From the NCBI GenBank assembly GCA_030704615.1, contig CM060734.1:61086042-61150041 (forward strand): a DNA stretch of 64,000 nt, given 5' to 3'. The stretch's first letter is position 1. Each line of letters opens with the position of its first letter. The position numbers and the translations under genes are program-made. The notes under the pieces are model-generated. The model had not been told where the DNA came from, ran no database searches, and saw nothing but the letters and a program-made list of their open reading frames with translations. This stretch comes from Takakia lepidozioides (Eukaryota > Streptophyta > Takakiopsida > Takakiales > Takakiaceae). Positions 9,383 through 22,865 of the stretch are shown here, in pieces.

Positions 9383-12300
9383 ATGGCACTGCAACAGCAG
9401 CGCAGGATGAGGACTGTGCAGCAGAAGTTCCGAATGCGCGGCCTCACTCTGAATCTCGACGCATTGAAGGCTGCTGTGAGCTTCATTGATGATTCCTGTG
9501 TGTCCGAAGCCGAGGCTTTGGAAGAGCTGCTTGCGGAGATCGATAAAAATTCATGTGAGTATCTATGTCATCGTTTTGTATGCTTCTAGTGTTAAAGGGA
9601 TTATATTCACGGGCGGAGCGAGAACGTACAGTGTAGATGTTTGCTGTAAATTTGTGACGAATTCGATGCCCTTCAAGGAGTTGCAAGTTGTTACCGAAAA
9701 GGGACGGCGACTACACATGGAATGGGTAACAATCTCGGAATTCACGTAAGACTCAACTTAGTGATGGACAGTTGGCACTGCAATGAGGTATTTCCATTCC
9801 GGCAGCAACATCAGGGGGCGAGTTGGCAGCACATATGCATATCCCACTAGATTAAGTTGTGTGCATAAAAATCATGTAGGACTGTGGGTGACACGTTAAA
9901 CGTTTGATTGTCGAGCTACCAATGTGCTCCGAATTCAGGTAGTGTCATGCATAGCGGAATTGAGTCCCTTTGAGATGAGTAGTTTCCATCTCGCTGGTTT
10001 CTCCAGTCTTATCTAGACTGTAGGGGACAATGACAGGCAGACGCCTCATATGCTTACATGGGTTGCTTGGAGTGGCAGTAAAGAGCAATGTGCTTAACAA
10101 GGAAGCGATTGAAAAGGTGCTTAGCACCCTGAAAGGGCTGAGTAGCGCCTACGAGGGGCAGGCACTACAGGTGATTGATGCTTTCCACGTGCCCCGCATC
10201 AGCTATGACCCCATTCGCAAGATCTTCTATCCGTATGTCAAAGCCTCCCCTCGCATTCAGAACTTTCCTACTGCTCTGGACTTACGAAATTGAACTATTT
10301 GGTTTTTGAGCGTGCCTGTGACGCTCTCTTTTCCATGCTTCAAAGCTAATGTGTTAGTTCCGCACAAAGGAGGAGCCCCTGATATGTGTTGCATTCTGCT
10401 AGATGGTGCACTTAACAGAACGGAACAATGATACAGGTTCACTGGAAAGCTCTCACTCCATGGAGAAGCGCCTGCCAAAGCATCATTATATCGTGACAGG
10501 CTTCAGCTCCTGCAACAGCGACTAATGCGAGATAAACACTTTGCCAAGCCTGCCTTTGGAGGGCATGGATCCCACTCTGGAAGCTGCGAGGTTTATATTT
10601 TATGTTTGTTTGTTTGTTTTCAGTAGCTCAATTACTCTCACATGCATGCTCAGAAAGAGACTCTACTGGAGAATCCTATTAAGTACAACCGCAGCTTTCA
10701 TCCTCTGGGTGGTTTCCAATGCAGATGACGCCTTTGCAGTCATTAGTAGGGTGCACTGGCAAAAGGTGGGTGATGGGGGTAATCTCCCAGCTGGAAGATG
10801 GGCGATTTCACCTTGAAGACCTATCTGCTTCAGTTCCTGTCGATCTCTCTCAAGCCATATCCTTATACAATTGAATCAACTCATTCTGATGGAGTGATTG
10901 AGTGAACTCACCAGGATTCCATTAGACCTTTCCACCTAAACGGTCAATATTGTATCCTTGACATGCAAACACAAGATAACGACGGGGTTTTTCACAGAGA
11001 ATTCTGTAGTGGTGGCTGAAGGGGACCTGCAGCCTAATGGTGTGTTTCAGGTACATCCCTTCCTCATTTTTAATTCCTATTTATCAAACTAAGCTTTTGC
11101 CTTTAATCTACTTCTTATAGATAGCCCAGTAGTTTTGGCTCCGAAGATGTGGTCGCAGGTCCTTAGGCCCTTGTTTTCCTTGCCGTCACATTTCACTGTT
11201 ATTCCATGAGTGGTGGAATTATTGTAGGGGTGTGATGACCTTCTTAATCGACTCAGTTGGTGATCTTTTGTGTATATGTTCTGTAATTGCACTAAGAGCA
11301 ATGTAAGCATGGTTCACACATCGCTGGATGCAGTGGAGGCAGTAATTGAGCTTATCATTGCCAGTATGTGCAGTTGCACGCGCCATGTGTATATGTACCA
11401 TAGATGTTGTGCCGGTGTATTATTTGCTTTGGTTCTGGTGGGGTGCCTATTCAGGTTGAAGTTAGATGAAGCAATTGAAGGCTTTATGGAGTATGCCTCA
11501 GCTGGTATACTTCAGTCCTGAAGTTGAGGATTCACACAAACACCGGCAACACCACAAAAGTTTGAAGCTGTCTTATGATGCTTTGGAGAAGGACTAATGC
11601 TGACAGTGCACTTGCTTGCAATGAGCAGATCCACACCTTAGGTTTTCCTCCTCTTGAGAGCAGACAGACATCTCTGCAGATCACAGCGGGCCTCGATTTT
11701 TTTGGGAAAGGTCCTCTGTCCAAAGAGGAGATTGTATCCTCCCCTCGAGTCTAACATAACACCTCTCTTGCACAAAGACTCTTCTGCTACCAGCAGGCAT
11801 TCCCACCTCTCACTTTCTCCTTTTGAAATTACTTCAACCTTATCTTTAATAGGACACTTTGATAATAGGACATGCACAACATCATAGGAAACACTTATTC
11901 AACTGAACTAGGTCATTGGTCTCTGCGCTACTTTAAAGAGAAGAGAGGGGGTTGTGTGTGGACACCAATATATGAGACTAGCCATGTCAGGTTGTACGGA
12001 ATGAACAAGCACGATGGCAATCTCTTTGATTGGAAAAACAGATTCGACTGGAACAGCTTGAAAAGAAGGCAGAGAATGACATGTTTGTCATCCTCTCTGA
12101 TGTCTGGCTTGACAGTAAAGAGGTACACTGGAATCTATGAGTTCCTAATCCAAGAAATAATGCAATTGCAGTCTATAGTCAAGGTTATGTGCATGGGGGC
12201 AATGTCGCTCCTAGTGCTGGAATTGTGCCAATTTAAGGACTGGGTTATCTTGTGTTAAGCTTAAAATTTCTCCATATTATGCCTGGCGTCTAAAATTCTG

Positions 12301-14905
12301 CCATTGCTGCTATAGGATTATAATGCACTTAAATGTCCACAACATGAAATCTCAAATTGTCGTGTTCGAGGACAAGACACACAATGATTAAGAACTGAGG
12401 TGGTGCCTGGGTGGTGAAGGGCAGACAATGCAGAAGCTGGGACAAGTTCTAGGTGGGTACGAGGCAGTGGACGTGGTGCCTTCCCTCTTCATTTTGCTCG
12501 GCAACTTCTCCTCCCATCCCTGCAACCTGGCCTTCCATGGCTATTCTGAGCTTCGGTAGGCCATGACCACCAGATGTAATATTTCAAGGAAGTGATTTGG
12601 AAGTCTTCTTCGCAGAATTGATGATGAGCATCCATACAGCAATTATATATATTCTCACAATGAAACTTGGTAAAGTATACTGTCCATAGTGCTTGCTTTT
12701 GGACTCGAGAGCTGAAAAGTTAAGCCAAATTCTGTTCTGCGCAGATCCCAATTTGAACTGCTGGGATCATTGATTGCAAGTCATCCACGAATCAAGGAGG
12801 GAAGCCGGTTCCTGTTTGTTCCAGGCCCTGGTGACCCTGGTGTGTAGGTCCACCTTGGTTCTCTTGACAGTAACATAACATTGGCTCTTCAGACACACCC
12901 TGGGCTTAGTTTCAGACCACAGTTAACTTTCCTCTCTGTGTCAATGAGCGGCTGTGGAACAGTAAAACTTCTCTGAGTTTATTTGAAAGGAATCTGGCTC
13001 AGAACGTTTTTGTTGTACATAGTTCATGGGACACAAGTTCATAGCTGCTTGAACGGTTATAGGTGTGTGTCTGCATTGCACAGAAAAGGGGTGTGCTCGA
13101 ATGAAAGTGGCATAATGGGGTACTGTGGAGAGCCCAACAGGGCAGGAGTCCAAACCCAGAATGGAAGCTAAATAAGAAATACGTTGATGTGCAAAAGTTC
13201 AGTGCCTACACAGGATACTACCTGAATTAAAGAAGGCTCCAATGCTGAAAGTGGTCTGATTTAGAGACATCAGAGATTCTATGGTGTCTTGAAAGATCCA
13301 CTGAAATGGTTTTCTGTACTCATATTGGTGAGGATCAGGACCATCTAATGTCTTACCCAGGCCTGCCTTGCCCAAGTTCTTCACAAATGAGATTCTCAAG
13401 CACCTTCCCAATGCCATTTTTGGAAGCAATCCTTGCAGGTAAACCTTCTCCTTTGCTGTTGTTCTACAATCCAGTTTCGTGGTTCTGTCTGCGGTGTTGA
13501 TTGAGCAGTTTCCCACTGCAGTGTACACTGTCTGACATGTGCATGTACATTAAAAACGAGCCAACCTTGTGTGCTCTTGTAGAACAAGTGTGATTGCTGA
13601 AACTATTGCAGAGGTGGCTTCTAAGGAAATGGTAGAAATATATTTGCACATTACTTTTTGAATATAGGCCAGTCAAACCAAGATGGATATTTCATATACC
13701 CTGATGCGTGAAAATGTGTGGATGGAAAAAAAGGGTTAGGTTCTATTCGCAAGAGATTGTGGTATTTCGGGAGGACCTACAATACCGCATGCGGCGCTCC
13801 TGCATCTGCATTCCTTCTGAAGAAGAAACCAATGATCCCTTTGAGCATGTCTGTTGGCCTGCCTTCTCCCCCTTTACTCCAGTCACAATGTCAATCAAGC
13901 ATATTGTATTCCTGATTAGGAGATGAAGAGAAAGATATATTTCAGACATGCTTCAATGGTGCTGCTTTTGTTCTTACAGGAGCTAGACTTCATCATGAAG
14001 TTAGCGCCTAACCTTGAGAGTGCAGTTGGAAATATGGGAAGGAGGCTGTCTGGAATTATTGGCTTCAACTGGTGTTTTCTCACTTTTCCTTGCATGAATC
14101 TAAAGTCTGTTTGTCTGTTATTGAAATGCAGCTGGTTGTGACTGTGACACATCAAAGCCACCTTTGCCCATTGCCACTCACAACACAACCCATTATTTGG
14201 AGCTATGACCACGCGCTCTCCCTGTACCCCACACCCCACACAGTACATCTACTTTGCCCTTTTTTTGAGTTTCTCTTTTGGCTTCCATGTCACTGAGCCT
14301 ATTCTGTTGTGTTTGGATACACTCGAGATCTTAACACCTTTGAGTTTTATTCAACAAAATGATGGTTATCTCTCATCTGAGGTTGATAATACTGAGCTCC
14401 ACACTGACAACTCTAGACATTTTTCAGATGCATATTGGATGGTGTTGTGAACTAGCACCTCCACCTGCTATCCTCCACATGATTGCTGCACTATGGAATC
14501 TCCTTTTGGTATGGATTCCAGTGGGAGGAGTACGTCCTGTTTCCATCGTGGTGATTGTTGTGGTCTCTCGATCATTTGTAACGTAACACCCCGCTTTTTT
14601 GCAGAGGCCAACATTCGTTTGGAATTTGCGCTTTTATCTGCTGTAGCTTACGAAAGCTATGCCAGTGCACGACTCCTCCTCGCACGAGTCTTGCTAGTTC
14701 TGATCAGTATCTGTTCCGGGAGCAAATCCTTGTTTCTTACGATGGACTTTTGACCTGGTTGTAGATTGTTTTGGCGGACCGAGCCGAGCAGAAGGTTTTC
14801 CCCTACGTGGGAGTCACATGTTTCAACCCGGGTTCATTTGCAAATGATGGCACCTTCATCGCTTACCGACCGGCCTCAAGGGAAGCTGAGATGTCCGCTA
14901 TCTGA
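9383..14905 (+). CDS. DPB2: DNA polymerase epsilon subunit 2 (B subunit), 13 exons, 522 aa
   Basis: Exons: 9383-9554, 10079-10232, 10437-10590, 10725-10856, 10973-11050, 11629-11733, 12042-12122, 12425-12555, 12745-12839, 13339-13438, 13734-13848, 14132-14242, 14765-14905. The joined length is 1569 nt, divisible by three, and all junction phases agree. The product is the non-catalytic subunit of replicative polymerase epsilon: an N-terminal helical domain (QQKFRMRGLTLNLDAL), then OB-fold and inactive calcineurin-like phosphoesterase regions (SLVGCTGKRWVMGVISQLED, DVVPSLFILLGNFSSHPCNL, THQSHLCPLPL, GVTCFNPGSFANDGTFIAYR). The usual plant length is about 525 aa. It acts in the nucleus at the replication fork. 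Introns 4 and 6 look U12-type. No defect is visible, so sequence quality here is good. Exon assignment rests on family conservation, without transcript data. Confidence 0.95.
10857..10972 (+). other. U12-type AT-AC intron in DPB2
   Basis: The intron begins ATATCCTTAT and ends AAACAC, with TCCTTGAC 15 nt before its end. These match the minor-spliceosome AT-AC 5' site (ATATCCTT), branch motif (TCCTTRAY) and AC terminus. Removing it joins DLSQA to KITTGFFTEN in frame, as conserved in this family. No GT-AG alternative gives that product. Confidence 0.85.
11734..12041 (+). other. Probable U12-type GT-AG intron in DPB2
   Basis: The 5' site reads GTATCCTC, close to the U12 GT consensus GTATCCTT. 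TCTTTGAT, one mismatch from the U12 branch motif, lies just upstream of the AG at 12040-12041. Splicing joins KEEI to IRLEQLEKK in phase 0. The assignment to the minor class is weaker than for the AT-AC intron. Confidence 0.6.
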
Positions 14906-16165
14906 TTCCCGAGCATGTTAACCGCCAGCAGCATGTTGATTAGCTCCCGAACTGAGTGAGTGAACATCTACTAGAGGACATTGCTGATTTAATCATCTGG
15001 AAGCTTTGCAGATGTAGTCTTTAGTCTGCACAGCACTCGCAGAATGATGCAATCCGGAATGAGCCACACCTGCATCTATCGAATTGATCTCGTAATAAAA
15101 ATCTCCTTCCGAACTTGCTTTGCAGAGATTGGATGAGCTCAATGCTGTTGCTCATGGCTTGATCATCTGCACAATGCCTGCTTATTGAATACCTTGGAAT
15201 TTCTGTCCAAGAACGAAGTGGGCTTGAGAAAGGTTTTGCCAGTCCAATGGTTTCCAGGGATGTTGTATTGTCCACAGCCAAGTTCATCAAACATCTGCGA
15301 GGACGGGAGGATCCTTTGTGTAACACGACACTGGGGTTTGATCAGCGTCAACAGTCCATGCATCACTACGCCATAGCTCGCAAGCTCTCCTAATTGTTTA
15401 ACAGCCATAGACTTGTGGATGAACAATCATATATTCTGTAGGTTCTAGATGGATGAAATCTGCTCTCGAGGCTGCGTTTGGAGTGAACTGGCAAAACAGG
15501 ATGGACAGAAAGTGGATGAAACGAGGCTGAATCTGCGGCGTGGAGCAACGAAGTGTAGATCCCGCATATGTGCCTCGACTGGATAACAATCTTGCGAGAC
15601 AGAGTCTAGAGAGTCTACTAGAGACACAGAGCGGGCGATCAGGTCTGGAGGCACCAGATTGGCGCTATATTGCATGGTGCATCACAAAGGTCAGAAAGGT
15701 GAGCTCAATTGTTGCTATTGTTTGGTGAGAATCTAGGCGAAGGAGGAGGAAGCAATTTGTGTTTTTTGTAGAACTCATGGAGGCGTTGCGGGTGGTAGTC
15801 TACACTCTGGGCCTTCTTACATGGTGGATTCGTCAGGATGAAGCACGTGGATAATTTTGCTGGGGCCAGCTAATTGAAGGTGAGATTGTCAGCTTGATCT
15901 CTGGGATTCTCTGGTTTGTTTTGATGGATTCTCATCCTGGCCCATTGTGATTTGACGTGTTAGGCTGGGACGAAGCATGAGGGAATGCAAGATCAATCGG
16001 GCCTACGACTGCGACCGCGTTGTATTCTATCAGCAGACTGCCTGTACTTTGGTGATCCAGTGAGATGAGCAGGGGAGGGGAGGGGGGGAGGGGAGGGGAG
16101 GCTACGTTGTTTCAAGGATTCCTGTTGAAGCCTGAGGGGCATCAAGCTGCATTGCAACAGTAATC
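14906..16165. other. Intergenic; short degenerate coding-like pieces and a G-run tract
   Basis: Between DPB2 and the SIN3 copy. A broken frame at about 15208-15400 (TAKFIKHLRGREDP and following) and another near 15450-15660 look coding-like, but I do not recognise them and they contain stops. At 16069-16104 is a run of repeated GGGGA units with seven consecutive Gs, capable in principle of forming a G-quadruplex. Confidence 0.4.
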
Positions 16166-19100
16166 ATGAAGCGCACAAGGGAAGAGAGCGGCTCAGGGCC
16201 GCAGAGCAAGCGGGCAGCTGGATTTCGGGGAGAGACATCGGAGGCAGCTGGGCAGCGGCTCACAACTGAGGATGCCTTTACTTACTTGAAAGCCGTCAAA
16301 GATAAATTCGAGGATGACAAGGACAAGTACGACGAGTTTCTGGAAGTGATGAAAGAATTCAAGGCACAAAAAATTGATACAAATGGTGTGATCGCCAGAG
16401 TGAAGGAGCTGTTCAAGGGACACCGAGCCCTGATACTTGGTTTCAACGCCTTTCTTCCCAACGGCTATGAAATCACTTTGCCACTGGAGGAGGACAAGAA
16501 GCAGCCGGTTGAGTTCAACCAGGCAATCAATTATGTGAACAAGATCAAGGCACGCTTTCAGAGTGATGAGCAGGTGTATAAGGCATTCTTGGAGATTCTT
16601 AACTTGTATCGCAAAGGAAAGAAGAACATCAATGAAGTTTACCAGGAGGTAGCCACACTCTTCCAAAGACATTCAGATCTTCTCCAAGAATTCACTTACT
16701 TCCTGCCGGAGTCCACAGGTCCTCCTGTGTCAACTGTTCCTCGCTCTCCAGCCACACCTGTGAATCAGAGTGCATGTAAAGAGGGAAAATCCTCTAGAGC
16801 TGCCATGGGCCATCATAATAAAAAAAGTGACGCAAAGAGGGAAAAGTTTGCAGCTGTCCATGATGAAAGGCATGATGGCTCAGGTGGACACCGTGAGCCA
16901 GACCCTCAGCGGTCTAGCATTGGGATAGAAAAGGAGCGCAAGAAGGGGGACAAAGAAAAAGAAAAGAAGCATAATGGGGAGGGGAAGGAATGGGAGAGGG
17001 AGAAAATTCACACAGAACGGACTAGGGAAAAGGATTGGGATGCCATGCAAAGGTTGCCAAATAAGCGCAAATCTGCTCGGCGGGCTGATGAACTCATCCG
17101 CAAGCAAGCTCAGGCAGGCGAAGGTGAAGCATTTGCATTTCTGGCTGCAATACCTTCAGTGGACAATGAGAAGCTTATAGCAAGTGGTACAAGCTATGCT
17201 TTTTTTGATAAGGTCAAATCAAGGTTACGCGACCATGATACTTACCAAGAGTTTATCCAGTGCCTTAACATCTTTAGCCAGGAAATTATTAGCCGTTGGT
17301 CGAGTTGCAAAGCCTGGTGCAAAGCCTGGTGAGTGACATTTTGGGAAACCATGCAGACCTTATGGAAGGCTTCAATGAGTTTCTCTCACACTGCGAAAAC
17401 GTTGAGGGTTATTTGGCAGGGGTGTTTAGTAACAGAAATTTGGGCGAGTTTGGGGAAGAAATGTTGGTGAAGCCAAAGATGGAGGATTACAAGGAAAGGG
17501 ACAGGGACAAGGAAAAGGATGGGGAAAGAGAGAGGGAGAGGGAAAGGGACCGTAACAGAGACAGGGACAAAGAGCGAGAGAGAGAGAAGTTGAGCACCCA
17601 TCCTCCTAAGGAGGGACTGCATAAAGTTTCTATAATTCCTAACAAGGACAAGTACATCAAAAAGCCCGTTTCAGAGCTTGATCTGTCCAATTGCGAGCTC
17701 TGCACTCCCAGTTATCGTCTGCTACCAAAGCACTATCCGAGACCAATAGCCACTCATCGCACAGCTTTGGGGAATTCCGTGCTGAATGACAGCTGGGTGT
17801 CTGTTACATCGGGCAGTGAGGACTACTCCTTCACGCACATGCGCAAGAATGAGTATGAGGAAAGCCTGTTTCGTTGCGAAGATGACCGGTTTGAACTTGA
17901 CATGCTGTTGGAGTCTACTGTGTGCACAGCAAAGCTCGTGGGGGAATATGTTCCCAAGCTTCAACATACGGGCAGCCCGCAAGAGTTTCCATTTCGTGTA
18001 AGTGAACACCTTTCAGCCATCAATTTGAGGTGCATTGAGCGCATATATGGGGATCATGGGGTGGACATCATTGATCTGCTTAGGAGGAACCCTTCCTCAG
18101 CCTTGCCCGTGATTCACAGCCGCCTCAAGCAGAAACAAGAGGAATGGTCTACTTGCCGCATGGACATGAACAAGGTCTGGGCTGAAGTGTATAATAAAAA
18201 TTATCACAAGGCTCTTGATCACCGCAGTTTCTACTTTAGACAGCAAGACAAGAGAAGCTTGAGCACAAAGGGACTGTTGGCAGAAATCAAAGAGATAAAC
18301 AAAAAGAAAAGAGGGGAAAATGAGACGATGCTAGCTGTTGCAGCAGGGAGCTGCAGGTTATCGTCTCCAGAGTTACGGTTTGAGTATGCAGATGCTACAA
18401 TTCATGAAGATTTGTATCAGATCCTCAAGCACTCATCTGAGGATGTTTGCACTACGATGGAGCAGTCAGACAAGGTAATGCAAATATGGACAAATTTCTT
18501 GGAACCCATGTTTGGGATACAACCTCGGTGTCGTGGCGTGGAGGACATGGAGGAGGCTGCCAAGATGAAAGGATTAGAGCCCAAAAGGAGTGGTTCAATT
18601 GTAAGGGAAAATGGTGCTATGGAGGGTGCTGCAGCACTCGGGTCAGCTACGGCCATGAGTGGTGGATTGATGGATGAGTTTGCAACAGCTACTAGAAATC
18701 TTGGTACTGTTGAGAAGACTGGTGCAGGGGGGCACATTATGATGAAAGGGGAGGCTGCCATTACAACAGGTGGTGGGGAGACCAAGCAGGATGAAATAGT
18801 ATATGCTCCCTTTGGGAGTGAGGAAACCCTTGGATCAGACAAATTGCAGGCCTTGGTCATTCAAAATAATACAGTTCCTGTGAGGCCATATACAAGCATG
18901 GCTGACAGTAGAACAATGGTTGCTGCTACACCAGGGGTAGGAGGGACCCAAGTTGTAGTAGGTGGAACGCCTCTTGCCCTAACGTCTCTGCATGAATCTG
19001 GCTGCATTGGCACAGACGGTTCAGTTGCAAAGCAAAGACTTTTGGCACCTGGGGCACAGGAAGCTGATTGGAGGTCAAATGGTGCTGGGGTAGAGAGCAA

Positions 19101-20572
19101 GGCTGTGGGGTCAAATCTGGAGGCTTCTCCAGCAAAGGAGGTGGAGGGGAGTGGGATCCTTGCATGGATGGAGAGGAAAGAAGGAGAGCTTTCGCCCTCC
19201 CCAGAATTAGAGGACACACACAAGTCTAGTCCTGCAGGTGACTTAAAGACATATGGATCCAATCGAGCATTGAAAGAGAATTGCACAGACAAAAAATGAC
19301 TAATGAAGATGGAAGGCGTGCTGAAAGAGATCTGACACTGATGATGAAGGGGAAGAAAGTGTTAAAAAGTCCAGTGAAGATAGCGACAATGCATCAGAAG
19401 CTGGGCTAGAGGTGTCTGTGAGTGAGTCGGGTGAGGAACAATCTGAGCACGAGGAAGAGGAGGAGGAGGAGGAAGAGGAGCAAGAAGGCAAAGCCGAGAG
19501 TGAAGGTGAGGCAGAAGGCATAGCGGGTGTTTATGACAGGGAAGGGGATGGTTACTCTTTGCTGGGGTCACCTGATTGTTCATTCTCAGTGTGTAAGCCC
19601 CTGGCTGTGCACACAGCTTCAGCAGAGAGCAACACTGTAGATCCTCATAGCAGAAAGGATGGTCGAATTTTCTATGGGAACGATCTATTTTACCTCCTTT
19701 TCAGGTTCCATCAGACACTGTATGAGCGTATACTCTCTTCCAAGTCAAATGCATTCGCTGCAGAACAGAAGTGGAAAGCGATGAAGGACACAGCACGTCC
19801 CAATCTGTATGCAAGGTTCATGCAGGTGCTGTATGGCCTGCTTGATGGATCATTGGACAACAAAAAATTTGAGGATGAGTGTCGTGCCATCATTGTTACT
19901 CAATCATATGTCCTGTTCACCCTGGACAAACTCATCTTCAAACTTAGTAAACAGTTGCAAGCTGCCTCATCTGATGATGTGGCAGGTAAGCTGTTGGCAC
20001 TTCACTCCTCCGAAAAGGCTGGGGAGGATGTTGATCTGGTCTACCATGCTAATATCTGTGTTCTACTTCACGACGAGAATATCTATCGAATCGAGCACAG
20101 ATTGGTCTCCAGTGAATTGCTCATCCAGCTCATGGAAGGGGGGCCAGAGAAGGTAGATGTTCCAGGGAATGCCTTGGAGTTCTCTTTTCAGGCTTACTTG
20201 GATAAATTTCTGCTTTCAGTGCCAACTGCGAAAGATCCTCGTGTCTTTTTGGCACGCAACAAGAGACTGCATTATGCAGAGGACGATTCTGCAATAAAGA
20301 ATGCAAATGCAGAGGTGCGGGATTGTGAATGGTTTGGAGTACAAAATATCTTGCCACACGTGCGTCTAGAGTGTTTAAAGAATCAACTTGATCTGCTGCG
20401 GTTCGGAGGATCTGTTTGTGCGGCGCGGCGAAGACGTGCCTGCATCAACCACACTGCATCTGATAGAAAGGAGGGTCAACGACGCCATGCCTTCAGTGAA
20501 TGGATTGACAAACAAATTGGTGCTATCAAAGACAGGTTAGGTGTTGGCTATATCCTACTTAACCCCCCTTGA
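16166..20572 (+). pseudogene. SIN3: SIN3-like transcriptional co-repressor, intronless and frameshifted (probable retrocopy)
   Basis: SIN3 proteins scaffold histone deacetylase complexes. Three consecutive frames (16166-17332, 17296-19299, 19412-20572) cover the family in order: PAH1 (AFTYLKAVKDKFEDDKDKYD), PAH2 (FNQAINYVNKIKARFQSDEQ), PAH3 (YAFFDKVKSRLRDHDTYQEF, finishing in the next frame as [18 protein letters not shown]), the HDAC-interaction domain ([20 protein letters not shown]), then an acidic linker and the C-terminal domain (GRIFYGNDLFYLLFRFHQTL). One frame change falls inside PAH3 near 17295, beside a 12-bp direct duplication (CAAAGCCTGGTG). Another lies near 19300-19340. No introns interrupt about 4.4 kb, whereas plant SIN3-like genes are normally split into many exons, so an mRNA-derived copy is inferred. 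No clear poly(A) tract remains. Confidence 0.8.
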
Positions 20573-22865
20573 ACAGCCCCAGCCCAAGTTAGCTAGTGCC
20601 AACTCAGTAAAAGAAATCATGGGAAACTTTATGTTGCTTTGGTATTTGATGCTACCTCTCTTGGAAGTCTTCCACCGGTGTGGGCCTTATCAGAAAGTTG
20701 GGTGAACAACAGTCTCTTTGTCTTTCAGACTTTGATACAAAGAAACTGTCACAAGTTGAAATCCTTGCCTAGCTCCAGCATACCCACTTTGGAGGATGAA
20801 ACCGTACAAGACCAGTAAACTGCCAGAAAGGAGAAGAGAGTGCAAGTTAGGCTGGCAAGAACTATGGGAGAGAATGTTTCAAACCTCTTGCATCTGGAAG
20901 ACATTCTATAGTTCTTGAATGTGCCACTGCCATAGGGCAACATCTTATGCTAGTCGATAGTGTATGTTGAATGGTGACTTGATACATATTTCTGAGTAGC
21001 AAGCTGACAGTATTCATATATGACTACATTTTCTACACTCATCGGTTACAACACCTTATACACCCAAATGGCGTTTATGCTTGCAGTAGCTCTATTGAAC
21101 ACCGCCCGTGATGGATTACATCATACCTTCGATTTTCAATCAGGTGAATTGCTTTTGGTCTCTCAGCTGTTTGGGGTGGGGTGTTGCTTCGATTCTTGAC
21201 TCCTGTTCCCTGCAGGTTTGAGGAGTTTGCATCGCAATTGACTCCTTGCTGAGGCTGGTGATTTGAATTTTCAATGGCAATTGTGCTATATGGGGGCTCG
21301 TCCGTTCACTGCTGGGCCCTGTCACTCATACAAGCTGTTGGGTGGCACATCATTTTGGGCTCGGGCAAGGCTGTTGGGTGCCTGGATTGACTGCACACAC
21401 TGAGGTTTATTCCAGCTCTGCTGCAATAGACCTCTAGCTTAGTAACACATGTGGCAAAGGGAGGTTCGACTGTCAAGGAAATAGTACAGGGAAAGAGAGA
21501 GACAGAGGGACCCACACATCCACCCAGATAGCCTGGTGGAACAGAAAATGTGAGGAAGGAGAGAGGGGCAGGGAGAGCAGAAGTGGGGCGGCTAGTATTT
21601 GGGGAAGGCTCCTCCCAGCAGTGCGACTGCTCCATTACAATTAGTCGAATCTGAACCTCCAATTTCTGGAGTGAGCTCTTTACCCGACCTCAGAATTCAG
21701 ACTGAAACAGGTTGACAGCTTTTCTTGAACCTGTCAAACTGAAAAAAGATGCAGTGACTCTCTTTTCATGCTTTGAAAGAGGGGCATCTTGTTCTGAAGT
21801 GTTATGTTGTACTGCTGCACACACCCTGACACCCGAGTAAGTTGGGTTGTTTATAAACTTTGCTCTCAGGCACCTTCCCTTCTACAGTCACCCAATAAAA
21901 GTAAGGGAGAGATTGTGGGGGGTGGTTGTCGGGGTCTCTGGCTTGCATGTGTAGTGGTACTATGTGGTTACAAGTGCAGGTGGTAACTCTCTCAAAGGGC
22001 CGGATTGTTAATTCCACATACGAAGAAGGCAAGTCTGCTACCGAATATTGTTGTAGCTAAACCAATGCTGATTTGCCTCTTCTGCAACTGTTGTTTCTTG
22101 CTGTGCAGTCAGGCAATCCATCATGCAGGCCGTTGAAGTTGAGTTGGCCGTTTGGGTATCAGTTTGATGGTGTTTCTCGAAGGAAAACTTGGATCGCCCC
22201 TCATGACATTCAGGGCATCAATTCATTTGAAATTGCATAGGTGGGGAGTACTTAAAGGAAACTGAACCCTAATTTTCCAATCGCACCAAGAATTCCACAT
22301 CCGTAGTTCCCAAGAAACCGTGAAGTGCACTGCACAACACAAGTGAACTGTCCACCAGACAGAGCTTGCATGCGGCAAGTCTCCAGCTCTCATTCATCCA
22401 TTTCCGTCTTTCATTCAGTCATTCATACCAGCAATGTTAAGACTTGACGCCAAGCCATTACACGATGCCGCGGGAAAGACGTTAGATCTCTACAGATCCA
22501 AGAACGCTCTCGACAGTCCGTCCACTTTGTTTCGACGGCTGAGATCTACCAGAGCCCCGTTTTGAAGCTGCTAATTTTTTGTCTGTCCTTCGGATTTAGC
22601 GCGTGCGTGCCGTCGCCTCTAAAGATGGACGGATCTCGGCCTTTGGGAAGAAAAGACGGCGTGGATGTGCGAAAGAAGGGGAGGCTGGTTAGGACTGAGG
22701 AGGAGCTATGGCGGACTGCTCTTGCCCTCCCGCGACTCGGCCTCGATTGAGGGGCTCTCGTGTGATCGATGCGCGGCTTCTTGGTCTGATCTTTAGCGGA
22801 TCCACCAGATCGTTGTGGGAGGCTGATCTACGGAAAAATCTGAGCTTGGTGCGAGATAGAGATCT
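20573..22865. other. Intergenic, no gene recognised
   Basis: Downstream of the SIN3 copy and upstream of the transporter-like gene. Only short unrelated frames are present. The last 600 bp may hold the transporter leader, but no in-frame ATG is clear. Confidence 0.4.

Noticed and set aside
17296-17340. A tiny intron at the PAH3 frame change in SIN3
   Set aside because: There is no space for an intron between the conserved residues on the two sides; a one-base change beside a 12-bp duplication is simpler.
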